This document shows, in pieces, positions 17,003 through 28,378 of a stretch of 56,978 bases of DNA; within the stretch, counting starts at the first letter, position 1; each line of letters opens with the position of its first letter. A program made the translations under genes and the position numbers. The stretch lies in NCBI GenBank assembly GCA_902602655.1, contig CACKRM010000003.1:1-56978 (forward strand), written 5' to 3'. This DNA comes from an uncultured Pelagibacteraceae bacterium (GTDB lineage Bacteria; Pseudomonadota; Alphaproteobacteria; Pelagibacterales; Pelagibacteraceae). The notes under the pieces were generated by a model. That model was given only the letters and a program-made list of their open reading frames with translations, was not told the origin of the DNA and did no database searches.

Positions 17003-17040
17003 AAAGACCCTTTGGCCAATAACCGAAGGGTCTTTTTTTT
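17003..17040 (+). terminator. Rho-independent terminator after pal
   Basis: Strong hairpin with stem AAAGACCCTTTGG (17003-17015) pairing to CCGAAGGGTCTTT (17023-17035), one G.U pair, a 7-base loop, and a T tract running to 17040. It sits 16 bases after the pal stop and 28 bases before the cpoB ATG, so it should end the tol-pal transcript. It is one of only two clear intrinsic terminators I see in the window. Confidence 0.92.
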
Positions 17041-17067
17041 GCCATTTTGTGGATTTAATAATTATCA

Positions 17068-18036
17068 ATGAAAGCAGTTAAGATTCTTTTTAAAAGTTGG
17101 ATAACTTTGTGTTTTGCCTTTCTCTTAATTATTGGCAATCTTGGATCTGAGGAAAAAAAGATTCAATCTATTGTAGATCAAATAGATATAATTTCCCAAG
17201 ACTTAAAAACTTTAGAAAAAGCAGTATATAAAAAATCTGATATAACTAATAAAATTTCATCGAATAATTTAAATGAAGACATTCTAACTAAACATTTGTT
17301 AAAATTAAACGAGATTGAAAGTCAGTTCAGAGATCTTACAAATAGGTTTGAAGAAGTAAGCTTCAAGCTAGACAAGTTGTCAAATAGAGTTAGTAAGATT
17401 CAATCTGATTCACAACTCAGATTTAACGACTTGGAGTCTGCAACATTAAATTTAAATGAAAATAATAAAAAAAATATCAAAGAAAAAACTAAATTGAAAG
17501 GAACAGATAAAGCACAGGATTTTGGCTCAGCACCTGCTTACAAAACATCTGACTTGCCCAAACAACAGGAGACCCAATCAATAGAAACTGCTGCCGCAGT
17601 TATTGAGGAAAAACCTGAGCTTAAGGAATCTTTGTTACCTGACAAACCAGCACCTGAACAATATGATTTTGCTGTAAGCTTTATGAAAATTGGAGATTAT
17701 GAAACAGCAGAATTTGCTTTGAAAGAATTTATAGACAAAAATAAAGACCACGAACTAGCAGGGAGCGCTCAGTACTGGTATGGAGAAACATTTAGAATAA
17801 GACAATTATATTCTGATGCGGCTTCTGCTTATTTAGACGGATATCAAAATTACCCTAAAAGCAAAAAAGCACCAGATAATCTTTTGAAGCTAGGTATAAC
17901 TATGGTTCAATTAGGTGAAAAAGAACAAGGTTGTTCAATGATCAAAGGTTTAAAAAAACAGTATCCAAAAGCGAGCAAGTCTGTGTTACAAAAAGCTCAG
18001 TATGAGCAAAAAAAATTCAAATGTGCTAAATCTTAA
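17068..18036 (+). CDS. cpoB: Tol-Pal associated TPR protein CpoB/YbgF
   Basis: A 322-residue periplasmic protein of the YbgF/CpoB family, which couples peptidoglycan synthesis to outer-membrane constriction through the Tol system. A signal-like hydrophobic segment covers about residues 10-24, a trimerising coiled coil with charged residues about 28-145, a disordered linker, then TPR-like repeats from about 202 (YDFAVSFMKIGDYETAEFAL, YWYGETFRIRQLYSDAASAY). It is downstream of the pal terminator and overlaps tilS by 35 bases. Family and position agree; the N-terminal half is poorly conserved. Confidence 0.9.
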   Translation: MKAVKILFKSWITLCFAFLLIIGNLGSEEKKIQSIVDQIDIISQDLKTLEKAVYKKSDITNKISSNNLNEDILTKHLLKLNEIESQFRDLTNRFEEVSFKLDKLSNRVSKIQSDSQLRFNDLESATLNLNENNKKNIKEKTKLKGTDKAQDFGSAPAYKTSDLPKQQETQSIETAAAVIEEKPELKESLLPDKPAPEQYDFAVSFMKIGDYETAEFALKEFIDKNKDHELAGSAQYWYGETFRIRQLYSDAASAYLDGYQNYPKSKKAPDNLLKLGITMVQLGEKEQGCSMIKGLKKQYPKASKSVLQKAQYEQKKFKCAKS

Positions 18037-19024
18037 AAGCACAATAATTAAAGACAGAAAAATATTTAAAATTTATAAAGATTTTAAAAGAGAGATTTCA
18101 AAAATTACAAACAACAAACCATTTGTTGCAGCCATTTCTGGTGGCGCTGATAGTTTAGCTTTAGCAGCACTAAGCGAGCTTTACAGGATAGAAAAAAAAA
18201 TCATTATACATTTTATCTTAATTGATCACGGGATAAGAAAAAATTCACAAAAAGAAGCTAAATCGGTGCAAAAGCTTCTTAAAAAATTTTCTATTTTTCT
18301 TAAAATAAAAAAAAATAGTAGGAAGATTAAAGCAAACATTCAAAAAGCGGCTAGGGATACAAGGTATAAGTTTTTGAGTGATTTTTGTATAAAGAAAAAA
18401 ATTAAATATATTCTGACAGCTCATCATATGGATGATCAAATTGAAACTTTTTTAATACGCCTATCAAGAGGAAGTGGAGTTCAAGGTCTATCTTCTATGA
18501 ATAGAGTTAGCAAATTAAGTAATAAAGTAAAAATAGTTAGACCTTTCCTTGATATTAAAAAAAAAGATTTACAATACATTTCAAAAAAAGTTTTTAAAAA
18601 ATTTTTTGAGGATCCAAGCAACAAAAATAAAAAATATTTAAGAACAAGAATAAGGAGTTTGAAAGACAAATTTGAAAGAAGCGGGATTAGCCACTCACAA
18701 ATTATTAGATCAATAAATAATTTGGCGACATCAAGGGACATAATTAATAATTATTTAAATCAGGCAATAAAGCTACTTACAGAGAAAAGAAGAAATGAAG
18801 TATTAATAAAACTGAAACCGCTTCTTTTAGAAAATGAGGAAATTCAATTTAAAGTTTTAAGTCAATCAATCCAAAATTTTTCAAAATCATATTATCCCCC
18901 AAGATCAAAAAAAATTTTTAATATTTTGAATAAATTAAAAGAGAGAAAAAAACTTAAATCTACGCTCGCAGGGTGTGTGATAGAGAAAACTGGCTTAAAT
19001 TTATCCATAACTAGAGAGGGATGA
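18002..19024 (+). CDS. tilS: tRNA(Ile)-lysidine synthase TilS
   Basis: N-type ATP pyrophosphatase that adds lysine to C34 of tRNA-Ile(CAU) so that it reads AUA codons; essential where this tRNA is used, and AUA is frequent in this AT-rich DNA. The PP-loop SGGADSLAL is near residues 45-53, followed by LIDHGIRKNS, AARDTRYKFL and LTAHHMDDQIETFLIRLSRG, all TilS signatures. At 340 residues it lacks the longer C-terminal domains of E. coli TilS. The ATG at 18002 is the only usable start and overlaps cpoB by 35 bases. Confidence 0.92.
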   Translation: MSKKNSNVLNLKSTIIKDRKIFKIYKDFKREISKITNNKPFVAAISGGADSLALAALSELYRIEKKIIIHFILIDHGIRKNSQKEAKSVQKLLKKFSIFLKIKKNSRKIKANIQKAARDTRYKFLSDFCIKKKIKYILTAHHMDDQIETFLIRLSRGSGVQGLSSMNRVSKLSNKVKIVRPFLDIKKKDLQYISKKVFKKFFEDPSNKNKKYLRTRIRSLKDKFERSGISHSQIIRSINNLATSRDIINNYLNQAIKLLTEKRRNEVLIKLKPLLLENEEIQFKVLSQSIQNFSKSYYPPRSKKIFNILNKLKERKKLKSTLAGCVIEKTGLNLSITREG

Positions 19025-19049
19025 AATAAGGATTTTTAGACCAAAATCT

Positions 19050-19103
19050 CAATTTTTAATAAAATTGATGCAAATTGCCTTATTTACACTTTAAATAAAG
19101 TGT
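19050..19103 (+). promoter_or_regulatory. Two small perfect stem-loops in the ftsH upstream region
   Basis: The 127-base gap between tilS and ftsH holds two separate 18-base hairpins, each with 7-bp perfect arms and a 4-base loop: CAATTTT-TAAT-AAAATTG at 19050-19067 and ACACTTT-AAAT-AAAGTGT at 19086-19103. Both are AT-rich and thermodynamically weak, and neither has a T tract, so they are not terminators. They could be protein-binding dyads or chance. Confidence 0.3.
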
Positions 19104-19110
19104 TTATATA

Positions 19111-19138
19111 CTTGAGAAATTATAAAAAATACCTATTT
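19111..19138 (+). promoter_or_regulatory. Possible heat-shock (sigma-32-like) promoter for ftsH
   Basis: CTTGAGA at 19111-19117 and CCTATTT at 19132-19138, 14 bases apart, resemble the CTTGAAA / CCCCATnT pattern of sigma-32 promoters. ftsH is a known heat-shock gene in other proteobacteria and rpoH is in this window. Against it: the distance to the ftsH ATG (19152) would leave a leader of about 7 bases and no Shine-Dalgarno. Confidence 0.3.
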
Positions 19139-19151
19139 ATAAATATATATT

Positions 19152-21050
19152 ATGAACGCTAAAAACTTATTTATGTGGATCTTAATAGTCCTTCTGTCGG
19201 TGGGACTTTTTAACTTATTTAAGAACCCAAATAGTAATAATTCAGCAGGCCAAAACAAGCTTGCATTTTCAAAATTTATTACAGAAGTTGACTCAGGAAG
19301 AGTTGTTGAAGTTGAAATTCAAGGAAATACAATTACTGGTGTAATGTCAGATGGTTCAGTTTTTAATACTTATTCACCAAATTATCCTAACCTAGTAGAA
19401 AAACTTACAGAGAAAGGAGTAAGTATAGTTGCTAAACCTCTCGAAGATAAAATGCCTTCACTGTTGGGTATACTTTTATCTTGGTTCCCTATGCTTTTAT
19501 TAATCGGAGTATGGATATTTTTTATGAGACAAATGCAAGGTGGAAGAGGCGGCGCGATGGGTTTTGGTCGATCCAAAGCAAAACTTTTAAATGAAGCTCA
19601 AGGAAAGATCACTTTCAATGATGTTGCTGGCGTAGAGGAGGCAAAACAAGAAGTGGAAGAAATGGTTGAGTTCCTTAAAGATCCAAAAAAATTTAGTAGA
19701 CTTGGTGGAAAAATTCCTAAGGGTGCTCTTTTAATAGGCCCACCAGGAACAGGTAAAACTTTACTGGCCAGAGCGATTGCTGGAGAGGCAGGCGTGCCAT
19801 TCTTCTCTATCTCAGGATCAGATTTTGTAGAAATGTTCGTTGGAGTTGGAGCATCTAGGGTTAGGGATATGTTTGAACAAGGTAAAAAAAATGCGCCATG
19901 TATAATTTTCGTTGATGAAATAGATGCAGTGGGAAGAAGTAGAGGCGCTGGTTTAGGAGGAGGAAATGATGAAAGAGAACAAACTCTTAACCAGTTATTA
20001 GTTGAAATGGACGGTTTTGACACGAATGAAGGTGTAATATTGATTGCAGCAACTAACAGGCCTGATGTTTTAGACCCAGCTTTGTTACGACCAGGTAGAT
20101 TTGACAGACAAGTTGTAGTTCCTAATCCTGACATTATTGGAAGGGAAGCAATTTTAAAAGTGCATGTTAAAAAAATTAATACAGGACCGGATGTAAAACT
20201 TAGAACCATTGCAAGGGGTACTCCTGGGTTTTCGGGTGCAGATTTAGCTAATTTAGTGAACGAGTCTGCTCTTTTAGCAGCTAGAAAAAATAAAAGAGTG
20301 GTTACTATGTCTGATATAGAGGAAGCCAAAGATAAAGTTATGATGGGAGCAGAGAGAAGATCCATGGTGATGTCTGAAGATGAAAAAAAATTGACTGCTT
20401 ATCACGAAGGTGGTCATGCTATAGTTGCATTAAATGAGAAAGTTTCAGATCCTATACATAAAGCAACGATAATCCCTAGAGGAAGAGCCCTTGGAATGGT
20501 TATGAGGCTTCCTGAAAGAGATCAACTTTCTGTTACAAGAGAAAAAATGTATTCAGATATTGCTGTTGCTATGGGAGGAAGAATAGCTGAGGAATTAATT
20601 TTTGGACATGATAAAGTTACGTCTGGAGCATCTTCTGATATTGATATGGCAACAAAAATGGCAAAGAATATGGTTACTAAATACGGCATGAGTAAAGAAC
20701 TTGGGCCATTAGCTTATGGTGAAAATGAAGATGAAGTTTTTCTTGGTAGATCAATTGCGAGACAACAACACATGTCTGAGGAAACAGCAAAAAAAGTAGA
20801 TATAGAAGTTAAAAAAATCGTAGAAACATCTTATGAAAGAGCTAGAAAAGTTCTTACTGAAAAAATTGATGACCTACATAAATTAGCTAAAGCATTACTT
20901 GTTTATGAAACATTATCAGGTGACGAAATCAGAGACTTAATTTTAAGAGACATTAAGCCAACTAGGTCATTTAATGATAAAAATGAGTCCGAAGATAAAG
21001 AAACATCAGCTTTGGGATCATTGGGTCTCAAACCCAAACCTGCAATCTAA
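19152..21050 (+). CDS. ftsH: ATP-dependent zinc metalloprotease FtsH
   Basis: Membrane-anchored AAA+ protease of 632 residues that degrades short-lived and misassembled proteins, including sigma-32 and LpxC in E. coli. Two membrane segments (about 4-22 and 102-124) flank a small periplasmic domain. Walker A GPPGTGKT is near 198-205, Walker [16 protein letters not shown] near 254-268, the second region of homology [21 protein letters not shown] near 302-322, and the zinc site HEGGH near 418-422. ATG at 19152 has no obvious Shine-Dalgarno. folP follows after 10 bases. Confidence 0.98.
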   Translation: MNAKNLFMWILIVLLSVGLFNLFKNPNSNNSAGQNKLAFSKFITEVDSGRVVEVEIQGNTITGVMSDGSVFNTYSPNYPNLVEKLTEKGVSIVAKPLEDKMPSLLGILLSWFPMLLLIGVWIFFMRQMQGGRGGAMGFGRSKAKLLNEAQGKITFNDVAGVEEAKQEVEEMVEFLKDPKKFSRLGGKIPKGALLIGPPGTGKTLLARAIAGEAGVPFFSISGSDFVEMFVGVGASRVRDMFEQGKKNAPCIIFVDEIDAVGRSRGAGLGGGNDEREQTLNQLLVEMDGFDTNEGVILIAATNRPDVLDPALLRPGRFDRQVVVPNPDIIGREAILKVHVKKINTGPDVKLRTIARGTPGFSGADLANLVNESALLAARKNKRVVTMSDIEEAKDKVMMGAERRSMVMSEDEKKLTAYHEGGHAIVALNEKVSDPIHKATIIPRGRALGMVMRLPERDQLSVTREKMYSDIAVAMGGRIAEELIFGHDKVTSGASSDIDMATKMAKNMVTKYGMSKELGPLAYGENEDEVFLGRSIARQQHMSEETAKKVDIEVKKIVETSYERARKVLTEKIDDLHKLAKALLVYETLSGDEIRDLILRDIKPTRSFNDKNESEDKETSALGSLGLKPKPAI

Positions 21051-21060
21051 AAGTTATTAA

Positions 21061-22119
21061 ATGAATAAATATTACACTCGTGCGTGTAATTTTTATTACG
21101 GAGCAATAGCTAGGCAACTGATAAGTAAAAAATTAGCTTTGCCATTATGCGGAGATAAAAATATTGCCTTTGATAAAATAGAAATAATTTCTAGAAATAA
21201 AGTTAAAACAAATTCAAAAATAATTAATTTAAGGCAAATAAAAAAATTAAACTATATTACTAAACAGAAAGTAAAAAAAGATTTAAAAAATATAGTATCA
21301 AAAAGAACAAATTTTTTAAAAGGTGTTAATTTAAACTTACCTACAATTATGGGAGTTTTGAATTTAACGCCGGACAGTTTTTCTGATGGAGGAAAATATA
21401 ACATTGGGAAAAAATCTTATATGCAAATTTCATACATGATTAAATCTGGTGCAAAAATAATTGATGTAGGTGGCGAGTCAACTCGACCTGGATCTAAAAC
21501 AGTTTCGTCTTACAATGAATGGAATCGCATTAAACACGTGATAAAAAAATTTAAAAAAAAATATAAGCTGACTTGTTTGTCTCTTGATACAAGAAAATCA
21601 GAGGTGATGAAAAAATCAATTAAGTATAATGTTGATTTAATTAATGATGTTTCAGGGTTTAGTTTTGATAAAAAATCTCTTAAAGAAATTAAAACTTTTA
21701 ATATTCCCAAAGTTTTACATCACATGAAGGGAACTCCAAATAACATGCAAAAAAATCCCAAATATAAAAATGTTTTATTAGATATTTATGATTATTTTGA
21801 AAGAAATGTTAAAAAACTTGATAACAAAAAGATCATTTTAGATCCAGGTATTGGCTTTGGTAAAACTTTGAAACATAATTTGAGTTTAATTTCTAAGATT
21901 TCTTTGTTTCATAGTCTTGGATTTCCGATTTTGGTTGGAACATCAAGAAAAAGGTTTATAAGCCAAATTTCAGGAAAAAATGACAGCAAAGATAGAACAG
22001 GCGGTACTATAGCATCTATTTTATATTTGTTGTCACAAGGCGTGCAGATTTTTAGAGTTCATAATGTTAATGAGGTGCAACAAGCAATTCTAGTTTTTAA
22101 AAAGATATTATCAAATTGA
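21061..22119 (+). CDS. folP: Dihydropteroate synthase FolP
   Basis: Joins p-aminobenzoate to the pterin pyrophosphate in folate synthesis. The catalytic TIM barrel starts near residue 95 with TIMGVLNLTPDSFSDGGKY, then IIDVGGESTRPGS, NDVSGF, LHHMKGTPNNMQ, LDPGIGFGKTLKHN and GTSRKRFIS, all DHPS signatures. A lysine-rich N-terminal extension of about 90 residues precedes it; such extensions occur in alphaproteobacterial FolP and its role is unknown to me. The TGA stop shares bases with the glmM ATG (TGATG), so the two are coupled. Confidence 0.95.
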   Translation: MNKYYTRACNFYYGAIARQLISKKLALPLCGDKNIAFDKIEIISRNKVKTNSKIINLRQIKKLNYITKQKVKKDLKNIVSKRTNFLKGVNLNLPTIMGVLNLTPDSFSDGGKYNIGKKSYMQISYMIKSGAKIIDVGGESTRPGSKTVSSYNEWNRIKHVIKKFKKKYKLTCLSLDTRKSEVMKKSIKYNVDLINDVSGFSFDKKSLKEIKTFNIPKVLHHMKGTPNNMQKNPKYKNVLLDIYDYFERNVKKLDNKKIILDPGIGFGKTLKHNLSLISKISLFHSLGFPILVGTSRKRFISQISGKNDSKDRTGGTIASILYLLSQGVQIFRVHNVNEVQQAILVFKKILSN

Positions 22120-23450
22120 TGAAAAATAAATATTTTGGTACAGATGGAATTAGAGGAACGGTTAATCAAGGGAACATAACTGGTGAAAAATTTTTTAAAT
22201 TTGGATTAGCCTCAGGTACTTATTTTAAAAATCAAAGAAAAACAAAACAAGTCGCTATTATTGCTAAGGATACTCGTCTTTCAGGATACACTTTAGAACC
22301 TGCTTTGGTATCAGGCTTGGTTTCAGGCGGCATGCATGTTTTTACTTTAGGTCCTTTACCAACCAATGGACTGGCAATGCTGACAAAGTCAATGAAAGCA
22401 AATATGGGAATTATGATTACAGCGTCTCACAACCCTTATTATGATAATGGACTTAAGTTATTTGGACCGGATGGGATGAAATTATCAGACAAAATTGAAA
22501 AGAAGATTGAAAAATTAATAGACGCTAAAAATACGAAACAACTTACAGATCCAAAGTTACTAGGCAGGGTAAAAAGGCTAGAGGACGGAAATGATCGATA
22601 TATAAAAATATTAAAAAAAAATTTTCCAAAAAATTTTAATTTAAAGGGAACAAAAATAGTATTAGACTGTGCTAATGGAGCTTCCTACAAAGCAGCCCCA
22701 AAACTTCTTAAAGAACTAGGGGCTAAAGTAATAACTATGGGTAATAATCCCAATGGTTTTAATATTAATGAAAAATGTGGTTCAACCTATCCCTCTAAAA
22801 TTAAGTCGGCAGTTAAAAAATTTAAAGCTCATGTTGGAATTGCTTTTGACGGAGATGCTGACAGAATTATCATGTGTGATGAAAAAGGAAAAATTGTAGA
22901 TGGCGACCAAATTATTGCTATGCTAGCTCATAGATGGAAATCAAAAAGAATTTTGAGGGGCGGAGTAATTGGAACTTTGATGTCTAATTATGGTTTAGAA
23001 AATTATTTAAAGAATGAAAAAATAAGATTTTTCAGATCTAAAGTCGGAGACAGATATGTTAAGGAAAAAATGAAAAGATTTAGTTTTAATCTAGGGGGAG
23101 AACAATCCGGCCACATAATTTTAGGTAAATTCGCAACAACAGGAGATGGACTTATGGTTGCATTGGAGGTTTTATTTTCTTTGAGAAAGGGTAAAAAAGC
23201 CAGCAAGTTATTAAACGTTTTTAAACCTTTGCCTCAAATTTTAGAAAACGTTTTTGTGAGAGACAAGAGAATAATTAGTAAAAATAAATGTAAAAATGCA
23301 ATTAAAAAAGCAAATAAACTTATGGGATATAATGGAAGAATTTTAGTTAGAAAATCTGGAACTGAACCAAAAATTAGGATTATGGCCGAGTCACATAATA
23401 GAAATTTAATTTTAAAATGTATAAAAATGATTAAAAGATCAATAAAATAA
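22119..23450 (+). CDS. glmM: Phosphoglucosamine mutase GlmM
   Basis: Converts glucosamine-6-phosphate to glucosamine-1-phosphate on the way to UDP-GlcNAc, peptidoglycan and LPS. Signatures: KYFGTDGIRGTVN at the N-terminus, catalytic serine loop ITASHNPYYDNGLK (about 100), metal loop AFDGDADRIIMCD (about 240-252), GGEQSGHI (about 325) and phosphate-binding VRKSGTEPKIRIM (about 412). I use the ATG at 22119, overlapping the folP stop, instead of an in-frame TTG one codon upstream. 443 residues, normal. folP-glmM adjacency is conserved. Confidence 0.97.
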   Translation: MKNKYFGTDGIRGTVNQGNITGEKFFKFGLASGTYFKNQRKTKQVAIIAKDTRLSGYTLEPALVSGLVSGGMHVFTLGPLPTNGLAMLTKSMKANMGIMITASHNPYYDNGLKLFGPDGMKLSDKIEKKIEKLIDAKNTKQLTDPKLLGRVKRLEDGNDRYIKILKKNFPKNFNLKGTKIVLDCANGASYKAAPKLLKELGAKVITMGNNPNGFNINEKCGSTYPSKIKSAVKKFKAHVGIAFDGDADRIIMCDEKGKIVDGDQIIAMLAHRWKSKRILRGGVIGTLMSNYGLENYLKNEKIRFFRSKVGDRYVKEKMKRFSFNLGGEQSGHIILGKFATTGDGLMVALEVLFSLRKGKKASKLLNVFKPLPQILENVFVRDKRIISKNKCKNAIKKANKLMGYNGRILVRKSGTEPKIRIMAESHNRNLILKCIKMIKRSIK

Positions 23451-23451
23451 A

Positions 23452-25550
<2,099 letters not shown>

Positions 25551-25553
25551 AAT

Positions 25554-26450
25554 TTATTTTGCTGGTAGAAGATTTTTTGACTTGCTCGAATTAAGCATCG
25601 CTTTTTGAAGTTTTTCAAATGCTTTCGTTTCAATTTGTCTTATTCTTTCTCTGCTTATTTTATATTTTTGGCTAAGTTCTTCTAAAGTTTTAGGATCTTC
25701 AGAAAGTCTTCTCAATTCTAAAATTTCCTTTTCTCTTTTGTCCAAAATTTTAATTGCATCATAAAGCAAGCTTTTTTTGTCATCGAATTCTTGTTTTTGA
25801 GCTATAACTAACTCTTGATCCATACTGTCGTCAGCTAACCAGTCTTGCCACTCATCAGTTTCACCAGCTTTAATGGGTTCATTTAGTGATTTTTCTGAGC
25901 CCATCATTCTTCTATTCATATTTATCACCTCTTCTGACTTGACGTCTAATCTTTTAGAAATTTCTTTTACCTGTTCATCTTTCAAGTCCCCGTGTTGTTC
26001 TGGTGCAATTTGACTTTTGATTTTTTTTAAATTGAAAAAAAGTTTTTTCTGAGCTGTAGTAGTCCCCATTTTAACTAAACTCCAAGAGCGCAAAACATAT
26101 TCTTGAATCGCAGCTTTTATCCACCACATAGCGTAAGTTGCTAATCTAAATCCTTTTTCTGGATCAAACTTTTTTACAGCTTGCATTAAACCAACATTGC
26201 CTTCAGATATAAGTTCGTTTACTGGCAAGCCATATCCTCTATAGCCCATTGCTATCTTTGCCACTAATCTAAGATGACTAGTTACAAGTTTGTGGGCAGC
26301 TTTAACATTCCCTCTCTCACGCCAACTTTTAGCAAGCATATATTCTTCTTCTGCATCCAACATGGGGAATTTTTTTATTTGTGCAAGATATAGAGAAAGT
26401 CCTCCCACCGATGGTGATGGTAAATTAGTCATTTCTGTTTTTGTGCTCAT
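25554..26450 (-). CDS. rpoH: RNA polymerase sigma-32 factor RpoH
   Basis: Heat-shock sigma factor of 298 residues. Region 1.2 is near the N-terminus (LSLYLAQIKKFPMLDAEEEYMLA), region 2 includes LVTSHLRLVAKIAMGYRGYG, then LISEGNVGLMQAVKKFDPEKG, and the -10 recognition helix RLATYAMWWIKAAIQEYVLR. The RpoH-box-like segment (QKKLFFNLKKIK) at about 134-145 distinguishes sigma-32 from vegetative sigma. Region 4 ends with LEELSQKYKISRERIRQIETKAFEKL. It lies 34 bases after rluD. ftsH, a usual target, is in this window. Confidence 0.95.
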   Translation of the reverse strand: MSTKTEMTNLPSPSVGGLSLYLAQIKKFPMLDAEEEYMLAKSWRERGNVKAAHKLVTSHLRLVAKIAMGYRGYGLPVNELISEGNVGLMQAVKKFDPEKGFRLATYAMWWIKAAIQEYVLRSWSLVKMGTTTAQKKLFFNLKKIKSQIAPEQHGDLKDEQVKEISKRLDVKSEEVINMNRRMMGSEKSLNEPIKAGETDEWQDWLADDSMDQELVIAQKQEFDDKKSLLYDAIKILDKREKEILELRRLSEDPKTLEELSQKYKISRERIRQIETKAFEKLQKAMLNSSKSKNLLPAK

Positions 26451-26484
26451 TTGAAGATCTATTTATATATTCTTTACCAAATTT

Positions 26485-27468
26485 TCAATTGTTTAGTTTG
26501 TTAAGTAAATTCAACATTTTTTTAAAATCTTTAGGCAAATCTGACTCAAAGCTAATAAATTGATTTTTTCGAGGATGTAAAAATCCAAGAGTTTTTGCGT
26601 GTAGCGCTTGGCGATTTAATAGTTTGAGATTTTTTTCAAAATCTTTATTTATTTTTTTAAATTTTATATTTTTTTTTCCATACTGCTTATCACCCAAGAT
26701 AGGGTTTTTTTTAAAAGCCATATGAACTCTTATTTGGTGTGTTCTACCAGTTTCAAGGTTAAATTCTAAAAGACTTATTTTTGGAATATCTTTTATATTA
26801 AATGTTTTAATAGTTTTATAGTGTGTTATCGCTTTTTTTCCTCTAAGGTCACTTACTGTCATTAGTTGACGATTTTTTTTATTTCTAGAGATTAAAGTTT
26901 CAATTTTACCAACTAGAGGCCTTATTACTCCCCATGTTAAAGCAAGATATTTTCTACTTATAGAATGCTCACTAAATTGTTTACTTAAACCTGCGTGAGT
27001 AAAATTATTTTTTGCTACTACAAGCAAACCACTCGTTTCTTTGTCAATTCTATGTACTATACCTGGTCTTAGTTGACCGTTTATGTCTGAAAGTTTATTT
27101 TTATATTTATAAATAAGAGCGTTAACTAAAGTTTTACTAAAATTCCCAGCTCCGGGGTGAACGACCATGCCTGAAGGTTTATTTATTATCAATATGTCTT
27201 CATCCTCAAAAATAACATCAAGCTTTAAATTTTGTGGGTTTATTTTAGTAACTCTATCAATTACAAGATTTAAATGCACCGTTTGATTTTCTTTAATTTT
27301 TTTTGAAGGTGATGAAATTATATAATTGTTTATTTTGACATTTTTAGACTCAATGATTTTTTTTAGGTTTGACCTGGTTAAATTTTTAATTTTTTTTGCC
27401 AGCAAAACATCTAATCTTACTCCATTGTCTTCTTTTGTAGTTAAGAATTTTATTGTGTTATTAGTCAT
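26485..27468 (-). CDS. rluD: 23S rRNA pseudouridine synthase, RluA/RluD family
   Basis: A 327-residue RluA-family enzyme with an N-terminal S4-like RNA-binding domain (about 14-80: RLDVLLAKKI, RSNLKKIIESKNVKIN) and a catalytic domain with INKPSGMVVHPGAG (about 99-112), the catalytic aspartate in RPGIVHRIDKETSGLLVVAKN (about 138-158) and GRTHQIRVHMA (about 244-254). S4 plus length points to RluD (positions 1911/1915/1917 of helix 69), but RluC-type specificity cannot be excluded. Its neighbour rpoH in the same orientation is common in Alphaproteobacteria. Confidence 0.9.
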   Translation of the reverse strand: MTNNTIKFLTTKEDNGVRLDVLLAKKIKNLTRSNLKKIIESKNVKINNYIISSPSKKIKENQTVHLNLVIDRVTKINPQNLKLDVIFEDEDILIINKPSGMVVHPGAGNFSKTLVNALIYKYKNKLSDINGQLRPGIVHRIDKETSGLLVVAKNNFTHAGLSKQFSEHSISRKYLALTWGVIRPLVGKIETLISRNKKNRQLMTVSDLRGKKAITHYKTIKTFNIKDIPKISLLEFNLETGRTHQIRVHMAFKKNPILGDKQYGKKNIKFKKINKDFEKNLKLLNRQALHAKTLGFLHPRKNQFISFESDLPKDFKKMLNLLNKLNN

Positions 27469-27490
27469 TTAATCTTAAATTACAGTACAT

Positions 27491-27567
27491 GCGTTCGTAG
27501 CTCAACTGGATAGAGCGTCTGACTTCGGATCAGAAGGTTGAGGGTTCAAATCCTTCCGGACGCACCA
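27491..27567 (+). tRNA. tRNA-Arg (TCG)
   Basis: A 77-nt cloverleaf: acceptor GCGTTCG pairing with CGGACGC (one G.U), D arm GCTCAACTGGATAGAGC, anticodon stem TCTGA/TCAGA with loop CTTCGGA giving anticodon TCG (reads CGA and probably other CGN codons by wobble), T arm GAGGG-TTCAAAT-CCTTC, and encoded CCA at 27565-27567. It lies between rluD and the convergent end of the glycosyltransferase gene, marking the start of an accessory-looking block. Confidence 0.97.
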
Positions 27568-27571
27568 ATAT

Positions 27572-28378
27572 CTATACAATCCATTGTTTTAATTTATTCT
27601 TATTATCTACAATATACTGGGGAAAAGTGTTGTCTATGTCTATCTTTTTTATACGATAACCTCTCTCTAAAATATCTTCACCTTTCTCTAACTTAAGCTT
27701 AATCTTATCTTCATTAACAATATGTTCTTTATTGTATTCGCCATGAGCAAATGATTTTATTTTTTTTGAAATATCCTGAGGACTTTGCAAATATGCAAAA
27801 TGCCAGCCTCCATCATTTATAATTTGAATATTTCTTAACTTATCTAATCTCCAAAATGGATATTTTTTAAACTTTAAATTTCTTAACCATTGAGGAGATT
27901 TAAAATTTTTTTTCAAACAAATTTTTGATCCATGCCAATTTTTTTCATCTAAGTTCAACAAATTGATTTTATACATAAACATTCTTTGTGAGAATACTGC
28001 ATAATTTTTTTTATTAAATAAATTAAGTTTATCTAAATCGGGAATTTCATCAACATCAGACAGAATTACTAGATCGTTATCATCACAATTTTTAAGACCT
28101 CTCAATATAGAATTTCTTTGATGTTGCTCAACTAAAGATTCTCCTCCTTCGTGAGGTATTTTTATACTTTCAGGAGTGTCATCTACTACAATGTATATTA
28201 TTTTGTCTTTGAATTTGGAATAATTTCTGATGTCAAAAGACAGCTCTTTAGCCTCACCTTGATGGTTAACAGTTGACTCTACAATTACAAAAAAATCAAC
28301 ATACTTATCTAAAATATGAAATCTGAGATCGGCTATATGACTTTCATTAAAGTATTGGAAGCAATCAAAAATTTTCAT
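27572..28378 (-). CDS. Glycosyltransferase family 17-like protein
   Basis: Predicted glycosyltransferase resembling GT17 (the GlcNAc-transferase III type also found in bacteria and large viruses). From ATG 28378 it is 268 residues, starting KIFDCFQYFNE, with FFVIVESTVNHQG (about 29-41) and a DxD-type metal/nucleotide-sugar motif in LVILSDVDEIPD (DVD at 108-110). No membrane segment. I prefer this ATG, which overlaps the upstream gene's stop as ATGA, to an upstream start at 28435 lying inside that gene. Fourth gene after Sua5 in a chain with an ABC exporter and an oxygenase-like protein. It ends 4 bases from tRNA-Arg. Donor and acceptor unknown. Confidence 0.8.
   Translation of the reverse strand: MKIFDCFQYFNESHIADLRFHILDKYVDFFVIVESTVNHQGEAKELSFDIRNYSKFKDKIIYIVVDDTPESIKIPHEGGESLVEQHQRNSILRGLKNCDDNDLVILSDVDEIPDLDKLNLFNKKNYAVFSQRMFMYKINLLNLDEKNWHGSKICLKKNFKSPQWLRNLKFKKYPFWRLDKLRNIQIINDGGWHFAYLQSPQDISKKIKSFAHGEYNKEHIVNEDKIKLKLEKGEDILERGYRIKKIDIDNTFPQYIVDNKNKLKQWIV

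Noticed and set aside
19598-20365. 255-codon minus-strand open frame
   Set aside because: Fully antisense to the AAA domain of ftsH; long because of the codon bias of the real gene.
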